NCBI GenBank assembly: GCA_000320545.1
Contig: ADNK01003025.1
Coordinates: 1-64,000 of the forward strand
DNA length: 64,000 nt
Direction: 5' to 3'
Source: Bigelowiella natans CCMP2755
Lineage: Eukaryota; Cercozoa; Chlorarachniophyceae
Shown here: piece by piece, positions 1 to 11,222 of the stretch
Layout: every line of letters starts with the position of its first letter
Numbering within the stretch: the first letter of the stretch is position 1
The notes under the pieces: model-generated
Databases searched by the model: none
What the model saw: only the letters and a program-made list of their open reading frames with translations
Told to the model about the DNA's origin: nothing
Program-made: the position numbers and the translations under genes

Positions 1-44
1 TTAGCGTGTGTTTCCCTTTACGTGAGCAGTATCCGCAACGTCGG

Positions 45-1145
45 TTACCTTTCCCTGTCCTTGTACCAGTCTCGCTGCGGCTTAATAGCGTTAATGTTTC
101 CTATGCCAGGTACCTTAGGGCTGGTAAACTTGCGGTCCTGCTCCTGCTCGCGTAGGGATATAGCCTGCACTGCTGCCTCCATCGTGGTGTAGCCTTTCTC
201 CGTAACGTAAGTGGATTCCTTTATCTTTAACTTGAACTCTTCAAACCTTGCCTGATCATCACCTGTGTTGTAATTAAAATCATGTAGTTCGTCGATCATA
301 TCCTGGAAGCGCGTGGCAAAGTCTCTAACAGGTTCTCTCTCATGCTGCATCATTGCTCTGTATTTTCTAATAGCCTGGGGTAGGGAGTTAGCATCCTGTT
401 CATTTACAAAAGCCTTCATTATCGCCTCAACGTCTCGTAGCCCACTAACTGTAGTGTGTATTTTCTCTAGCTGCCTGATCCGGGTCCTGCCTGTCTCGTA
501 AAGGTCCATGGCTTGCTTTATTATAGCTAGCCATTTGAGCTTGTCGTTTTCGGTGGGGTTAGGGGTAAAGTCGCAGAGTATACTCCTAGCGTTCTTCCAC
601 CACCTCCTTGCCTCACCTCTTTTCCCGTTGTATTTCGTTATCATAACCGGTGCTGTTTTAACAGACATGAACTGGGTGTTCCGCTGTACCGGCTGCTGCT
701 GCTTGACGGTGCTCTGGGTCGTCCCCCGCGAGGCGCCCAGACCCCCGTCGTTCCTAAACAAAGCTGCCCACTCTGGAGGTAAGTCTGCTTCGTAATCCAT
801 GATGTCCTGCATGATAGCTGCCCAAACATCATGTGTCTGATACTTGTATTCTATCGATACTTTCAGTTTGGCGTAGTTGCTCGCCCTGGGTCGCAAGGCT
901 CGTAATGCCATTACGACCTTCTTGCTTTCGGCGGCCACGTCCTCGTCGTCCGCCTCGTAGAAGTTCTCCAGTGCCTCTGCTGCTGCATCTGCTTTCTTAA
1001 TCCCGGGTGCTGGTCCCGGCGGTGCCTGTGGAGGTGTTCCTCCTCCTTCCTTAGCGTCCGTATCGCCCTTCCTTTCCTGTTTCTGCTCGTGCCCTTGCAC
1101 GGCCTGCGAGCCAAAGTCCTGCTGTTCTTCTAGCTGCTGTGACAT
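45..1145 (-). mobile_element. Retrotransposon Gag-like ORF, 366 aa
   Basis: Single intronless ORF on the minus strand. The N-terminal ~55 residues are Gln/Glu/Pro-rich and low complexity. The middle resembles the capsid part of plant/fungal-type retrotransposon Gag: a KYNGKRGEARRWW start, then a helical stretch ending in EREPVRDFATRFQDMIDEL, typical of the Retrotrans_gag family. Gag would package element RNA into particles. The ORF stops at position 45, but just past it, in the +1 frame (positions about 40 to 4), the DNA reads CGYCSRKGKHT, the start of a zinc knuckle. Gag therefore probably continues by frameshift or has been broken by an indel. No pol sequence is in the window; it would lie to the left. 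No LTR boundary or primer binding site could be identified. Family assignment is by pattern only. Confidence 0.72.
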
Positions 1146-1326
1146 TGTTAGTCAAATCGTTTCCCGTGTGTGGAAGCCAAAGGTTGTTGCGCGTAAGGTG
1201 TTCACAGGCCGAGGCGCTACGTGCACAAGTAGGCAGGGGGGGGGAAAGGCACGTTTGCTTCCTTTTGAAGAGTTGTGTTTATTTTTATTAAAGATTATAT
1301 TTTTATTAAATCGTGCACTGCGTAAT

Positions 1327-1475
1327 CATTCGCGAAGCTTTCGCGAATGCCGCCGCACGTGGGGCAGCACACTTCCGGTGTGCTGCCATGAGTCCCGCCG
1401 GAACCCACGTGCCTATGCTGTATTAATATCTACGTTATCTATATTCTATATCCGCGACAACCCCTTTGTTGTCGC
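1327..1475. repeat. Three consecutive perfect hairpins upstream of gag
   Basis: Three inverted repeats follow each other. 1327-1349 has 10-bp arms (CATTCGCGAA) and a 3-base loop. 1363-1387 has 10-bp arms (GGCAGCACAC) and a 5-base loop. 1454-1475 has 8-bp arms (GCGACAAC) and a 6-base loop. They lie just upstream of the gag start on its strand, so they may belong to the element's leader or terminal repeat; that link is inferred from position only. Further short hairpins follow at 1540-1554 and 1835-1859. Confidence 0.7.
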
Positions 1476-1635
1476 ACGTGACTTGTGCCCGCGTAGTGGT
1501 ACGCGCTACAAGAATCAAGCATGGAAGTCACTTCATTCTGCTGGTTTCACCAGCCATGCCTCACCAAAGCCAGTTCGAGGCACTGCGTTTCGCACACTGC
1601 AAATGTCTTGCAACATTTGGGAAGTGTAGTTCATC

Positions 1636-1680
1636 ATTGTTCATTGTTCATTGTTCATTGTTCATTGTTCATTGTTCATT
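1636..1680. repeat. 7-bp tandem repeat (TTCATTG)n
   Basis: About six perfect copies of a 7-base unit read directly from the sequence. No gene overlaps it. Confidence 0.9.
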
Positions 1681-2617
1681 CAATCAATCTTCGTCATTGT
1701 GTTTCTCTTCGGCCGGCGTCGGCACGGAGAGCAGAGAAGGCACAAGGCATGCAAGCAAAGGCACACAGACTTCTGTTTTGTCTCTTTCTCCACTTCAGAA
1801 AGAACAGGAGATCTGGAGGATTTTGTGTTGCGAATGCCAGCTAGCCAGGCTAGCAGGCATGCGTGCACAGATGGATGCAAATCCATCACACAATCAATTT
1901 GTTTCACTTCCCTCGCGGAAACTCTTCGCATGCACATTGTTGTCAGTTCCTTCCACAGGCAGCGCGTGCCAGGTTTGGTTTCAGCAAGTGATCAATGTGA
2001 AGTGCCCAGATGCCAGCTCTGGAACTGCAGCGAAAAAAACAGCAATGCTTTGTCAGCATCACTGACCTCATGGTCTCCTGCACTTGAGTGCGCACAACAC
2101 GATTGTCTTCATCCTTCATTCATTCGTTTGTTCATTCACTCGTGCACGCGCATGGTGCGTCAGGGATCTGCAGGTGCTAGCGTGTGCACATTGCATGCTG
2201 CACATCGTTGCCTCCTCTTGCAAGTCCTGTTCGTCCCCGGGCACATTTTTGGCTAGCAACGCACAGCAAGATGTGAAACGCACTAGCGCCGAGCATGTAC
2301 GCACGCGTGGCTTTGTTTGTGTTTTTATTGGACATGACAAAGATCTGATGAATTTTTGCATCGTTTGCACAATCTTGTGAATCTAGGAATGGGAATGATG
2401 TGGGGAATTTAAGAGTTGTATGCTTCTTCTTCTACTGCAGCTTTGGCTTGGATGCTGAAATGCATCGTGCTTCACCATCTTAAGAATTGTCGGAACCGTG
2501 AATGAGAGCGCCACATTGGATCAAAAACATTTCCAATGAGCAGCATTTTTGCATGTGATGAAGTAAAATTTTGGAGTTTGAAGTCTGATTTGTGTGTTTT
2601 GAGAGCATTGCTTCAGA

Positions 2618-5344
2618 TTATTTCAGATGATTCTCGGCAAAAATGTTCGTGACTGTTTCATACGTTAGAAACGTTGCACCATTGGCCTGAATAAAATATT
2701 CTGTATTTGTCAAACTAACTCAGATGTTGAAGTATGCATACACTCATTAGGTTGAGCCAGAAATGTGTGTTGACCGGAAATGTTCTCAATAGCGCAGGAG
2801 CCATTCCACGATACAGCCCGCTGCAAAGTAAGCATATTCAAAATGTTTCAGGGTCATGATTTAGCTCTTGTTGTTGAGCTCACCTAACGCCTTGCCTAGC
2901 TAACGTTTGCGAGAGAATTTGATGGATGGTGCGTAGGTCTCCATTCCTATAGATAATATTCTTGGTGGAAGAGGACGTCAGACTGCTTGCTTCCAGAGAT
3001 TGCGTCATCAGTTGGTTCTTCACCGCCTTATTTGATTGAAAAGCTAGAATAAAGAAACAGAAAGTTTTAACACCCAAGGAGGTAGCCTTTAGACTACCCG
3101 AAATTCAAAGTTCTCGTGCACCGTATTTCTGATAACTATTCAAGTAACCTCCATCTCCCCCTCCATCTCCCTCTCTTTTCAAAACTTCAAAATACTCCCC
3201 TGTTCTGTTCATACAGACACCTACATCAAAAGGCAAGGCAACTATCCAGAAAAGGGATCCGCCGACTCCGCCCTATGCATTGGTTACAAAGTCGATGAGG
3301 AGGTTGCTAAGACTCGTTTATGATGAAGGACTCGCAAGCAAGCGCGCGAATTCTCTACAACACTTCTTTCTCACCGCAAGGAATGAAGCGATAGGCGAGA
3401 TGGATTTACTGGCAGTTGCCTTATCACCATCACCATGCTGCGTTGAGAAGTTGCACTTGTCGGAAAAATATCTTCGAGAGGCCTCATATCCCCTTGATAT
3501 GTGCATATGCATGTAGTATTCATTGTAACAGAGATTTGGATCCGATTTGCAGTTGTGTGGAAAGGTAGGGAGGTGATGCGTGTGAACTCTTGAAAGCATT
3601 ACACAAGTCGGATTGCGCACATATCCTATTTCGTGTTTTTATCCAATGACTTTCTTGAGGCTTACCCGAAATATGGTCCCATCATCGTCATTTCAAGCAT
3701 GGTTGGGAACCTTTCATATATTATTCCCACCAAATTGGATGAGGCGAAAACAAAATGTGCACGCAATACACATGTTAACATAAACGTACTACACGCACAA
3801 ACATGTTTACATACATACAATGCCTCATTGTATTCGGCTGGTTCCTTTTGCTCTCTCTCTCTAATTTGTCATTTTCAATGCTGCTGCCGTGCTGCTCTCC
3901 ATACCAAAAGCGATAAAGCCCTCCTACGATACCTGAATAGGGGATGATATCATGACGATGGGAAGCGCAGATTTGAATCATCCTTTTCATTCACCAACTC
4001 ATCCACTCACTCATCGCTCGCTCGCTCTCACAACAACCTCTTGCCCGCACAAGGCCCATGGTGCAATCTGCAACTCCGCGGTACTTCGTCGCCTGCGAAG
4101 ATCCGTACTGAACCTTGACGATGAAATAACGATGGTGATTTGGATGAGAATTAGGATGATAGTGTTGAAGATAACGGTGATGAATGACACTTCGGTGTAA
4201 ATCTATGGTGAAACCTGCAAGTAGGCCTTAATTTGATCGATCGGAGTCACAAGTACGACTGAGCACCACCCCGCAACCTTTTCGTTTCGATGATATGTGA
4301 ATGGCAATAAAGAGAGCTTTTAAACGAATGATGGCGAATCCGGAGGATCAAAGGTACGTTACCACTCCTGCACAAGTCACAACAGCTATGCTCGTTTTTG
4401 CTCGGGGTACTGATGTAAGATATCCATAAGCGTCAGATTGCAGCGGAAGTCATAGACCCATATCATTGCGGTTATAAAAACTTGAACTCATACATGTTTT
4501 TACAGTAAGTTTTACCATCCGGGCTCATGAAAGCACGCGTCCGCTCGAAGGCCCCGAAAAGCACGGAATGAACCATTCTTGAGGGTGGGGAAACAGGGTT
4601 GGTGCGTGATTATGCTGATAATGCGCTGTGGATGGCGTCCACAAGATAGTTCTCCCTTCTTTTCCTCCCCCATCTTTTATGTTATCATTCACAATTTACA
4701 TCATACCCTTTGCCGAGAAGGGGGGGGGTTACCCCTTTGTAGAGCCCTAAAATCCCCTCTCCAGCAACCGTTCGTCGTAAACAATCAATAGGGCCTGCAT
4801 CGGTGATTTGGTTGTAGTTGTGGTCATGGTATGCGGATTACATGTTAACGATAATGATGAACAAGACCAAAATGGGGCTACAATGCAGCGAAATAGCCAT
4901 ATCGTCCCGCAGCAAGGGTGCAAAAGTGAACACAATAAATATCGAGGCGACGAGCTTTGAGACCTCTAAAAGTCTTGCCAGGTTCCGGCTGCGTCTGGAG
5001 CCTGACCTTGACTGTATCTGTATACACCCGTTTACAAATGGTAACCTTCAAATCATACAATTCTACGCACTGATCCTACGTTGAAGTTGCGAAAGGTTGT
5101 TACCGAACGGATGTCCTACTAATAGATTTGCGCATCCAGAGAGAGATCTGAACGACATTAATGCTTTCTCTTAGCAGTTGTTAGGTGGTTCAAAAGGCGT
5201 TGCTGTATTTTGTGAGCCTGTGTGTTTACGCGCGCGTGTCGAGTAAATCCCCCCAAAACAGATCTAACGTGGATTTGCATAGCACCCTGCGATCCAAGGC
5301 ACCAACGTTGGAGGCACGCTGTCTTTCAAAGACACCAAGGCCAT
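2618..5344 (-). CDS. Mitochondrial carrier family protein, 320 aa, 16 exons
   Basis: Carriers of this family exchange metabolites across the mitochondrial inner membrane using three homologous two-helix repeats. All three signatures are present: PFDTVK (aa ~33-38), PIDQIK (~128-133) and PFDAVK (~233-238). Each is followed by a GLYKG/GLYRG-type element. The C-terminal third contains RTFPANGATF, a pattern seen in carnitine/acylcarnitine and ornithine carriers (SLC25A15/20/29 group), so that subgroup is my best guess; the substrate is not proven. Exons: 5344-5286, 5147-5104, 5017-4964, 4794-4733, 4614-4595, 4577-4516, 4409-4363, 4277-4215, 4092-4038, 3932-3905, 3710-3666, 3492-3375, 3272-3225, 3026-2884, 2820-2775, 2686-2618. 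All junction phases agree, giving 963 nt and a normal family length. The 20-nt exon 4614-4595 is the least certain. The start ATG gives a usual short N-terminus before AGSLSG. The gene is divergent from the DHHC gene, 466 bp apart. Confidence 0.9.
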
Positions 5345-5809
5345 ACCAACAAGGGACCGAGTTGCCAGTCGTTTAAGTGGATCAAAAGAGGGGGTCTAGG
5401 GATGGCGGCGAATGGGTTACGTGCAGCGCATGTTGGGTTGTGAGGAAGCGACGTCGTTCGAATGGCTGTTCGAGTTCTCGTGGTGGTGGGCAAGAGAAGA
5501 AGTGGTCCAACTCAGAAATGTATTATGTTAGAGATAAATTATAGCAAGAAACTTCTGAAATTCTCATCATTCGGTGGATGTTTTGTAAGCAAAAACTAGA
5601 ACAATACTGCCAACAACTCATTTCAATCATCTACACCACAGATCATTTTTTTTACGATGTATTTATGTAAAAACAGACATAAAATACTTGTCAAACACCT
5701 TTAATTCTGGCATATTGTACTTAACCGACTACTTCTATTAAACTTACAAATAATATCGTAATATTACTAGTAAGTATTTTCTAAATGAAGAAGCAGAAAA
5801 TAGACAAGG

Positions 5810-6585
5810 ATGAGCGGCGACGTGGTGGTGATCGGCGTGATTGCTGGTGTAGGTACGCACCTCTTTGAGACGTGCCCGGCTTGTAAAGACATGTCAATAT
5901 ACTCCGAAAAGAGTACTAAAGCCTTAGATGATGTTGGCCTTTCCTCTGCGTGTGTTGTGTGCTTGTATTGTTCGAATTAACAGGCGTGTCGATGCTGCCT
6001 CTCGCCATCGATATGATGAATGCGTTGTTTCCGAGCAGGAAAGTTTCACGGTACGAATGGTGAGGGTGTAAGTATGATATTTGTTATAAAAAGAGATTGG
6101 GTTAAACCTGTCGGAGACGTGGTCGCTTGAGAAGACTCGCGTTTACTCTGTGACATACCAAACAGGGCAACTTCCACCATTATTCAGCCCATTCTCCTCA
6201 CCTTCGTCTTCTCTCTTTCCGGAGCAGGTACTGGATTTTTTTTAGCCTTTTGAAGTAGAACGTGTTGATGTCCGCTATCTTATCTGTCCCTTCCCCGTGG
6301 CAGGCTTATACTTTTTCTTCGCTTACTATCTACCTTACACCGTGTTCCTCGACGATACAAGAGCTAGAGAGATGTATATCTCGTCAAATAATGGTAGAAT
6401 CAAAACAGCTAATGGATAGATACCATGAATATTACACTTATGTTACGATATCCGGCAGATATCAATGGCAATTTCCATCCAGGCTCAGAGAAGGAACATT
6501 TGTCAGTTGAATACAAAGAAATGTTCATTAGTAGCTGGAGGGCTTGGACGCACACTCTCTTCGCGATCTGGGCCTGGTCGAAGCT

Positions 6586-6629
<44 letters not shown>

Positions 6630-7162
6630 GAGTTCGATTCATTCTGTATCATCATTGTGAAAAAATCTTTGAGGAGTTGTGTCTCGTCTTACTCAGGATC
6701 AACGTCGTATACAACTTTGCGGGCGCTGTGCTGGTCAGTGAGGCACTGCAGTACGAGATAAAACCCAAATATTTCTTTGATGTACTGAAAGCATCGATGA
6801 TTTATGTCCACTACATGGCTTACGACAGCGTCGATCATGAGCGACTGGCGAACTAGCAACAACTTATTCACCATTTCAATTGCAATGACAACAGACTAAT
6901 GGGGGAACTCGCCGGCACCCTGATGTAATTCGCTATTTTGGAGCGCAACGAGCAAAGATACGGAACAATGCAGTAACTGAGGGAGGAGTGTTAGCCGACA
7001 GACAGCACCGAGCCAACACAGGGGCGGAAACAGCAGAGGCATCTACAACAAAACACCAAAGCAAAAAAGTCACAACAACCCCTCATATCGCCTCCTCCAT
7101 GATGGTCTGCCGGAAGGACGATTGTGCTTTACGCTCGTCAGCTATGATGCCTCCTCGGTACT

Positions 7163-7232
<70 letters not shown>

Positions 7233-8239
7233 ATATACATACTATTCATGCTGTTTACACTAGTAGAACAGTCATCATCATCGTCATCATCATCTAGGTT
7301 GTTCTTCCGCCATTGTAAGGTGTGCGGGACATGCACAGCCTACATGGACCATCATTGCCCATTCACAGGTATGTTAAGTGCTGCTTCTTGCCGCATCTCT
7401 CATCACAGGGGTGTGTTGTTATTGTTGTGATCAACATTTGTTCCTGTTGATGAGCTGTGGTTGTTGTTGTGGAGATGATGTGTCAGCCCCCTCAAAACGA
7501 CTTAGTGCCATACTAAGACTCCAAGCTTGTTGCTTCCCCACTACCAGGAAATTGCGTCGGTGCTGGCAACTTCATCTACTTCTACTTGTTCTTGGTACAG
7601 AAGCCATGCAGCTGAGTGCTTTGTTCGATTCAACGTGTCAGTAATAGGACTGCTTTCCTGATGATTCCATGAAAATACTGCTTTTCTGATTGATGATTGC
7701 ATGAGAATGCTGCGTATTAATCACAGGGGTATTGCTCTCTGGGATTGCTCTACGCTCTTGTCCTCTCCTCCAGGGCTTTTCTTCGCTGTATTATTGTGAG
7801 TCGAAATTGGAAGACGTTCCGTATTTATTTGATTCGCAAAGTATATGTATTGTGAACGTTATTATAAGTGCATAACTGAATATATCTGTTTCTTTTACTT
7901 TTTCTCCTCGTTTCTTTCTAAAATTCCTGTTCCATAATATGTGTAGCTAGATGTGACGGGAGAAGCTAGCTTAGACCAAGAATGGTAGGAGCGTTGCAAT
8001 GGCGGACGCAGATCTTTGTGATTAATAAGAAGCTGCCCTGAGATAAACTTTTTCGCTGCCTCTGCTGCAGCTGCTGCTTTTGCTTCCGATATCATGATGA
8101 TGATAATGACGATGATAGGCAGAGTTGTGGGATGTATACTTCTTGCCATTATCACATTGAGCGTATGATACATGCTCTTAGGTGCCGATATCTCGGGACA
8201 TCGGCGCTCATCTGCTTACCAGTGGTAAATGATAGACAC

Positions 8240-8284
<45 letters not shown>

Positions 8285-8925
8285 TTCATCATAGTTCTTT
8301 GTTGAAAATGACTCCTCTATGATCAGGCTGCAGGCTGGTTCGCCGTGTCTGTCCTCTTTGCCTTCCACTCGATCTTACTACTATTTGACCGTACCACTGT
8401 GCAGGTGATATCAGATGTTTTGTCCTTAGTTGTATGGTCTTTACACCATAGTGCTATCGTTGTTGACATCACCCTCATTGTTGTCCAGTTTTGCCGGGCA
8501 TTTCGCTCTTCGTGGTCTTGGTTCTCATTGTCTTCTTGGAGGTGCTGCGTTTCCCCCTCTCTTTTAGCAGTCGCATGCCGATGTAGTGTGCGGAAACAGG
8601 CCTAGAGATGATATTGAGCGAGGAGAGTGATATCAAGATACCAATATCCATGAAATTATGAGCGTGTAGTTATGAGCAATGCTGCCGAATAGATTGCAAC
8701 AAGACGATTGAATCTTCGATTATTCTATGCTTCACACATAGGGAGGCTCTCGGTATCAAGGATCCTTCGGCGAATCCTGGTTTGTTAGTGACGCTGCTGA
8801 TGTGACGTTTATCAGCTTTCGGGCTGGAGATATTATGCGCGCGCGCGTGTGTACGTGTGTGTGTGTGTGTGCGTGTGTGCACTTACTCACACATACACAC
8901 ATATATACACACATACAGTAAAATA

Positions 8926-8963
<38 letters not shown>

Positions 8964-9456
8964 ATATCTAGATATGATGTGCTGTGCGATAGGAGAATAG
9001 AGTATAACCTCAATTAATCGTATAGATGGGATGAATACGGCGCAACAGCGAAGTTCTGGAAAGTTTTGGGAGCTAAAAATAAGATCAGAAAAACACAAAT
9101 CGGTAGCAACTAGATCACATGCAAGTGTGCAAATCTGGCAATAGGATTCTTTTACTTTCAATGTTTCGTACAGTATTCTCATGGCTGCATTCTCACTTCC
9201 AAAACTCACAGTTGCCTCCTTTTGGTTGCCGATGCAGATGTCCCTGCTGCAAGTACTATTGCCGATAGCTCCATTGCCGAATGTAAATTCCGTGCCACCA
9301 TTATCGGCGCTGCTGACGCAGAGTTTATGAAAAAGTTTAAGTTCGTGAATGAAAAGGATGCAGGAGGTGGAGAGCAATCAGTACGTACTGTCACTAACTC
9401 TAGAACTACAGACCGTGTACATGCAGGATGTTATTATGCTTGACCAGCTAATATAG
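5810..9456 (+). CDS. DHHC-type protein S-acyltransferase, ~335 aa, 16 exons
   Basis: The Asp-His-His-Cys cysteine-rich domain transfers palmitate to cytosolic cysteines of membrane proteins. Residues ~139-170 read RLFFRHCKVCGTC then YMDHHCPFTGNCVGAGN, with the catalytic DHHC at ~156-159. Hydrophobic segments precede it (PILLTFVFSLSGAGLYFF) and follow it, as expected for a four-helix enzyme. Exons: 5810-5852, 5984-6042, 6188-6227, 6304-6373, 6697-6733, 6895-6924, 7021-7157, 7298-7368, 7548-7594, 7774-7795, 8119-8162, 8327-8390, 8489-8569, 8761-8850, 9238-9380, 9427-9456. Phases agree throughout (1008 nt). The core 7021-8162 is secure. The 5' exons and those after 8327 are tentative. If exon 8327 instead ends at 8404 it encodes DRTTVQ, resembling the family's TTxE motif, but the next exon then does not join in frame. 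A 22-nt exon (7774-7795) encodes part of helix 3. Confidence 0.75.
6589..6626. repeat. (GT)n microsatellite in DHHC intron
   Basis: Uninterrupted GT dinucleotide run, inside the intron between the exons ending 6373 and starting 6697. Confidence 0.95.
7167..7230. repeat. Compound (CA)n(TA)n microsatellite in DHHC intron
   Basis: CA run 7167-7200 directly followed by TA run 7201-7230. It fills most of the 140-nt intron between the exon carrying MMPPR and the exon carrying RHCKVC of the catalytic domain. Confidence 0.95.
8247..8282. repeat. (CT)n microsatellite in DHHC intron
   Basis: CT run about 40 bases upstream of the acceptor of exon 8327 on the sense strand, where it could serve as part of the polypyrimidine tract. 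Confidence 0.9.
8840..8962. repeat. Mixed GC/GT/AC and GA microsatellites
   Basis: Alternating purine-pyrimidine run from 8840 to about 8920, then a GA run 8931-8962. It begins at the 3' end of candidate exon 8761-8850 and extends into the following intron. Confidence 0.85.
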
Positions 9457-11222
9457 CCTCAGGCATTCCAATAGACGCGCTTAATGTTGCATGTGGGAAC
9501 TTCCGCGAGACGTGTAACTTCGCGCACAGCCCTGCGAGCGACCGAGCAAAATGCACGCGTGGGCTGCAGGCAGGAAGCCAACATCTGCTCTAAATAGCTA
9601 TGAGACGTTTTGTGGCGCTAGTGTGTTACAAGTCGATGCGATTTTGTTGCGTTGAAAGGCACACGATGGCGTGCTCGTTGTTTGCTGCTCCAAACTAACT
9701 GTAGCGTGCGTGCATGTAGACATGCATGTTGTCATGTACCTAGCCTCATTGTCCACGCCACATGTGCAGCAATGATTGGCGCACGTAGGCGATTAGCTGA
9801 GGCTACACAATGCTGTGGCTGTGGACACACAGCTTCATTTGCGGATCGAATTGACATCTAGTGTGCATGCTGTGCGCACATGTGCATTGCGTCGTGCATG
9901 AGTCTACGCTACCATTCCTCAAAGACATCGATCACCGGCATTGCCTGCCATTGGCACAGCGCACAGCAGTTCGTCCCAGAATGAGACTTGCACACGAAAC
10001 TCTGCAATCAAGCTAGCAAGTGATGGTCTGTGGTGTGCAGGAACACTGACATGCCATGAAGGAGCTGTCTCAAGACAAGGGTGATCTAGAGGTGACAGAG
10101 ACCAAGGGGGGCGGAAATGAGGGTTTTGCGGCCAAAGGGGTGTTTTTTCCGCGCGGAGCGCGAAAAATTTTCGGGTGGTTGCAGTGATGTTTGCAAGTTT
10201 CCATTGCATGTGGAGCTCAATGGGGGCGGAAATGAGGGTTTTGCGGCCAGAAGAGTGTTTTTCTCGCGCGGATTTCTCGCGCGGAGCGCGAGAAATTTGC
10301 GGGTGGTTGCAGCAAAGTTTGCAAGTTTCCATTGCAAATTTCACTGAATTTCAGAAAAATGCTGTGTTTTGGCTTGGTGAAATGCGGAAATGGCGCAACG
10401 CGCCAAGAGAAACCATTTCCGCAAGTCAGCTTCGGCCGGCGGCGCTCGGCAGGGCCGCAGGGCCGCAGGGCGCCTGCGATTGCTGTGTCCGCAAACCCGC
10501 CCCCCTAGCTTGAGCTCTAGGGCGCCCACAAAAAAGAGAGAATGTCGCATGCGCGCACTACTGCATCGCACGCTCGCTCTGCACGACATTCTGCATGTGC
10601 TTTCAAATGACAATCACTGAAACAAACACGCACAATTTAAGCACTGTAGCCGCGACATTGCTTAGCTACACTAGGGTGACAATTGAAAAAAATGATTTTA
10701 TTCATTACTTGCTAGTAATGAATAAATAGATTACATCCGTCTCATACGTCTACGCTTTGCAACACATAGCAGTTGCAAATGCCCAGTTCTACGCGCACTT
10801 TCTATGAGTGCGCGCTGAATATTCAATTTCTAGGTCCACGTAGTTGTATTCGTGAAATAAATCGTATAAAATCACTTTAAACCACCGCCAGGCCAGCACA
10901 GCAGCAAGTATTGCAGCACACTGATTTCCGCTGCATAGCCGTACTGTCGACAATCTTCCTATTCGGAACTGTTGAGAAATTTGCATTAATTATGCATTAA
11001 AATTATTCTATCGTCGTCGCATGCTAGCGCTCAATAATTACAGATTGTGATTTCTATATTTCAGGACTCCGGTTTTGGTGAAAGCTTGATAACCCACTTC
11101 CCATGGTAAGCAGTATGATTCCAATGTATAAGTTAAGGCATCCCATGCAGGAAGATGAGCTACATCCCCACGAAAACACTATATCAGCACTGCTAATAAA
11201 TGAGAGGCCCATCCATTGATGA
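9457..11222. other. Intergenic stretch with dispersed-repeat character
   Basis: No exon chain could be built. The segment 9480-9900 is rich in GCATGC and GTGCATG words. 10106-10345 holds a two-copy repeat listed separately. 10621-10780 resembles 16140-16280, suggesting a dispersed element. 10850-11222 is the 3' flank of the GPCR gene. Confidence 0.5.
10106..10345. repeat. Two-copy tandem repeat (~115/128 bp) with internal hairpin
   Basis: Copy 1 is 10106-10221 and copy 2 is 10222-10345. Both begin with a G run and CGGAAATGAGGGTTTTGCGG and end with TTTGCAAGTTTCCATTGCA. Each copy carries a GC-rich hairpin with a GGA loop: 10143-10167, and a perfect 10-bp stem at 10273-10295. Copy 2 has a 13-nt internal duplication. 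ORFs here on both strands are by-products of the repeat. Confidence 0.85.

Larger units (their letters stand above)
1146..2617. other. Non-coding stretch between gag ORF and carrier gene
   Basis: Overlapping short ORFs here have skewed composition and no recognisable domain. The segment holds the hairpins and the 7-bp repeat listed separately and many GCATGC-like words. From about 2390 to 2617 it is the 3' flank of the carrier gene and shows nothing else. Confidence 0.5.

Noticed and set aside
3280-3516. 78-aa plus-strand ORF
   Set aside because: Antisense of carrier exons 3272-3225 and 3492-3375.
4818-5376. Plus-strand exons with plausible composition (around 4889-5020 and 5262-5376)
   Set aside because: They are the antisense of mitochondrial carrier exons; the minus strand gives PFDTVK and the conserved N-terminus with matching phases.
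8883-9377. 164-aa minus-strand ORF
   Set aside because: Ends in Ser/Leu repeats from a GA microsatellite, has no recognisable domain, and overlaps phase-consistent plus exons.
9919-10344. 141-aa minus-strand ORF with internal repeats
   Set aside because: Its repeats are the two-copy DNA repeat with hairpins; it carries no known domain and no splice logic.
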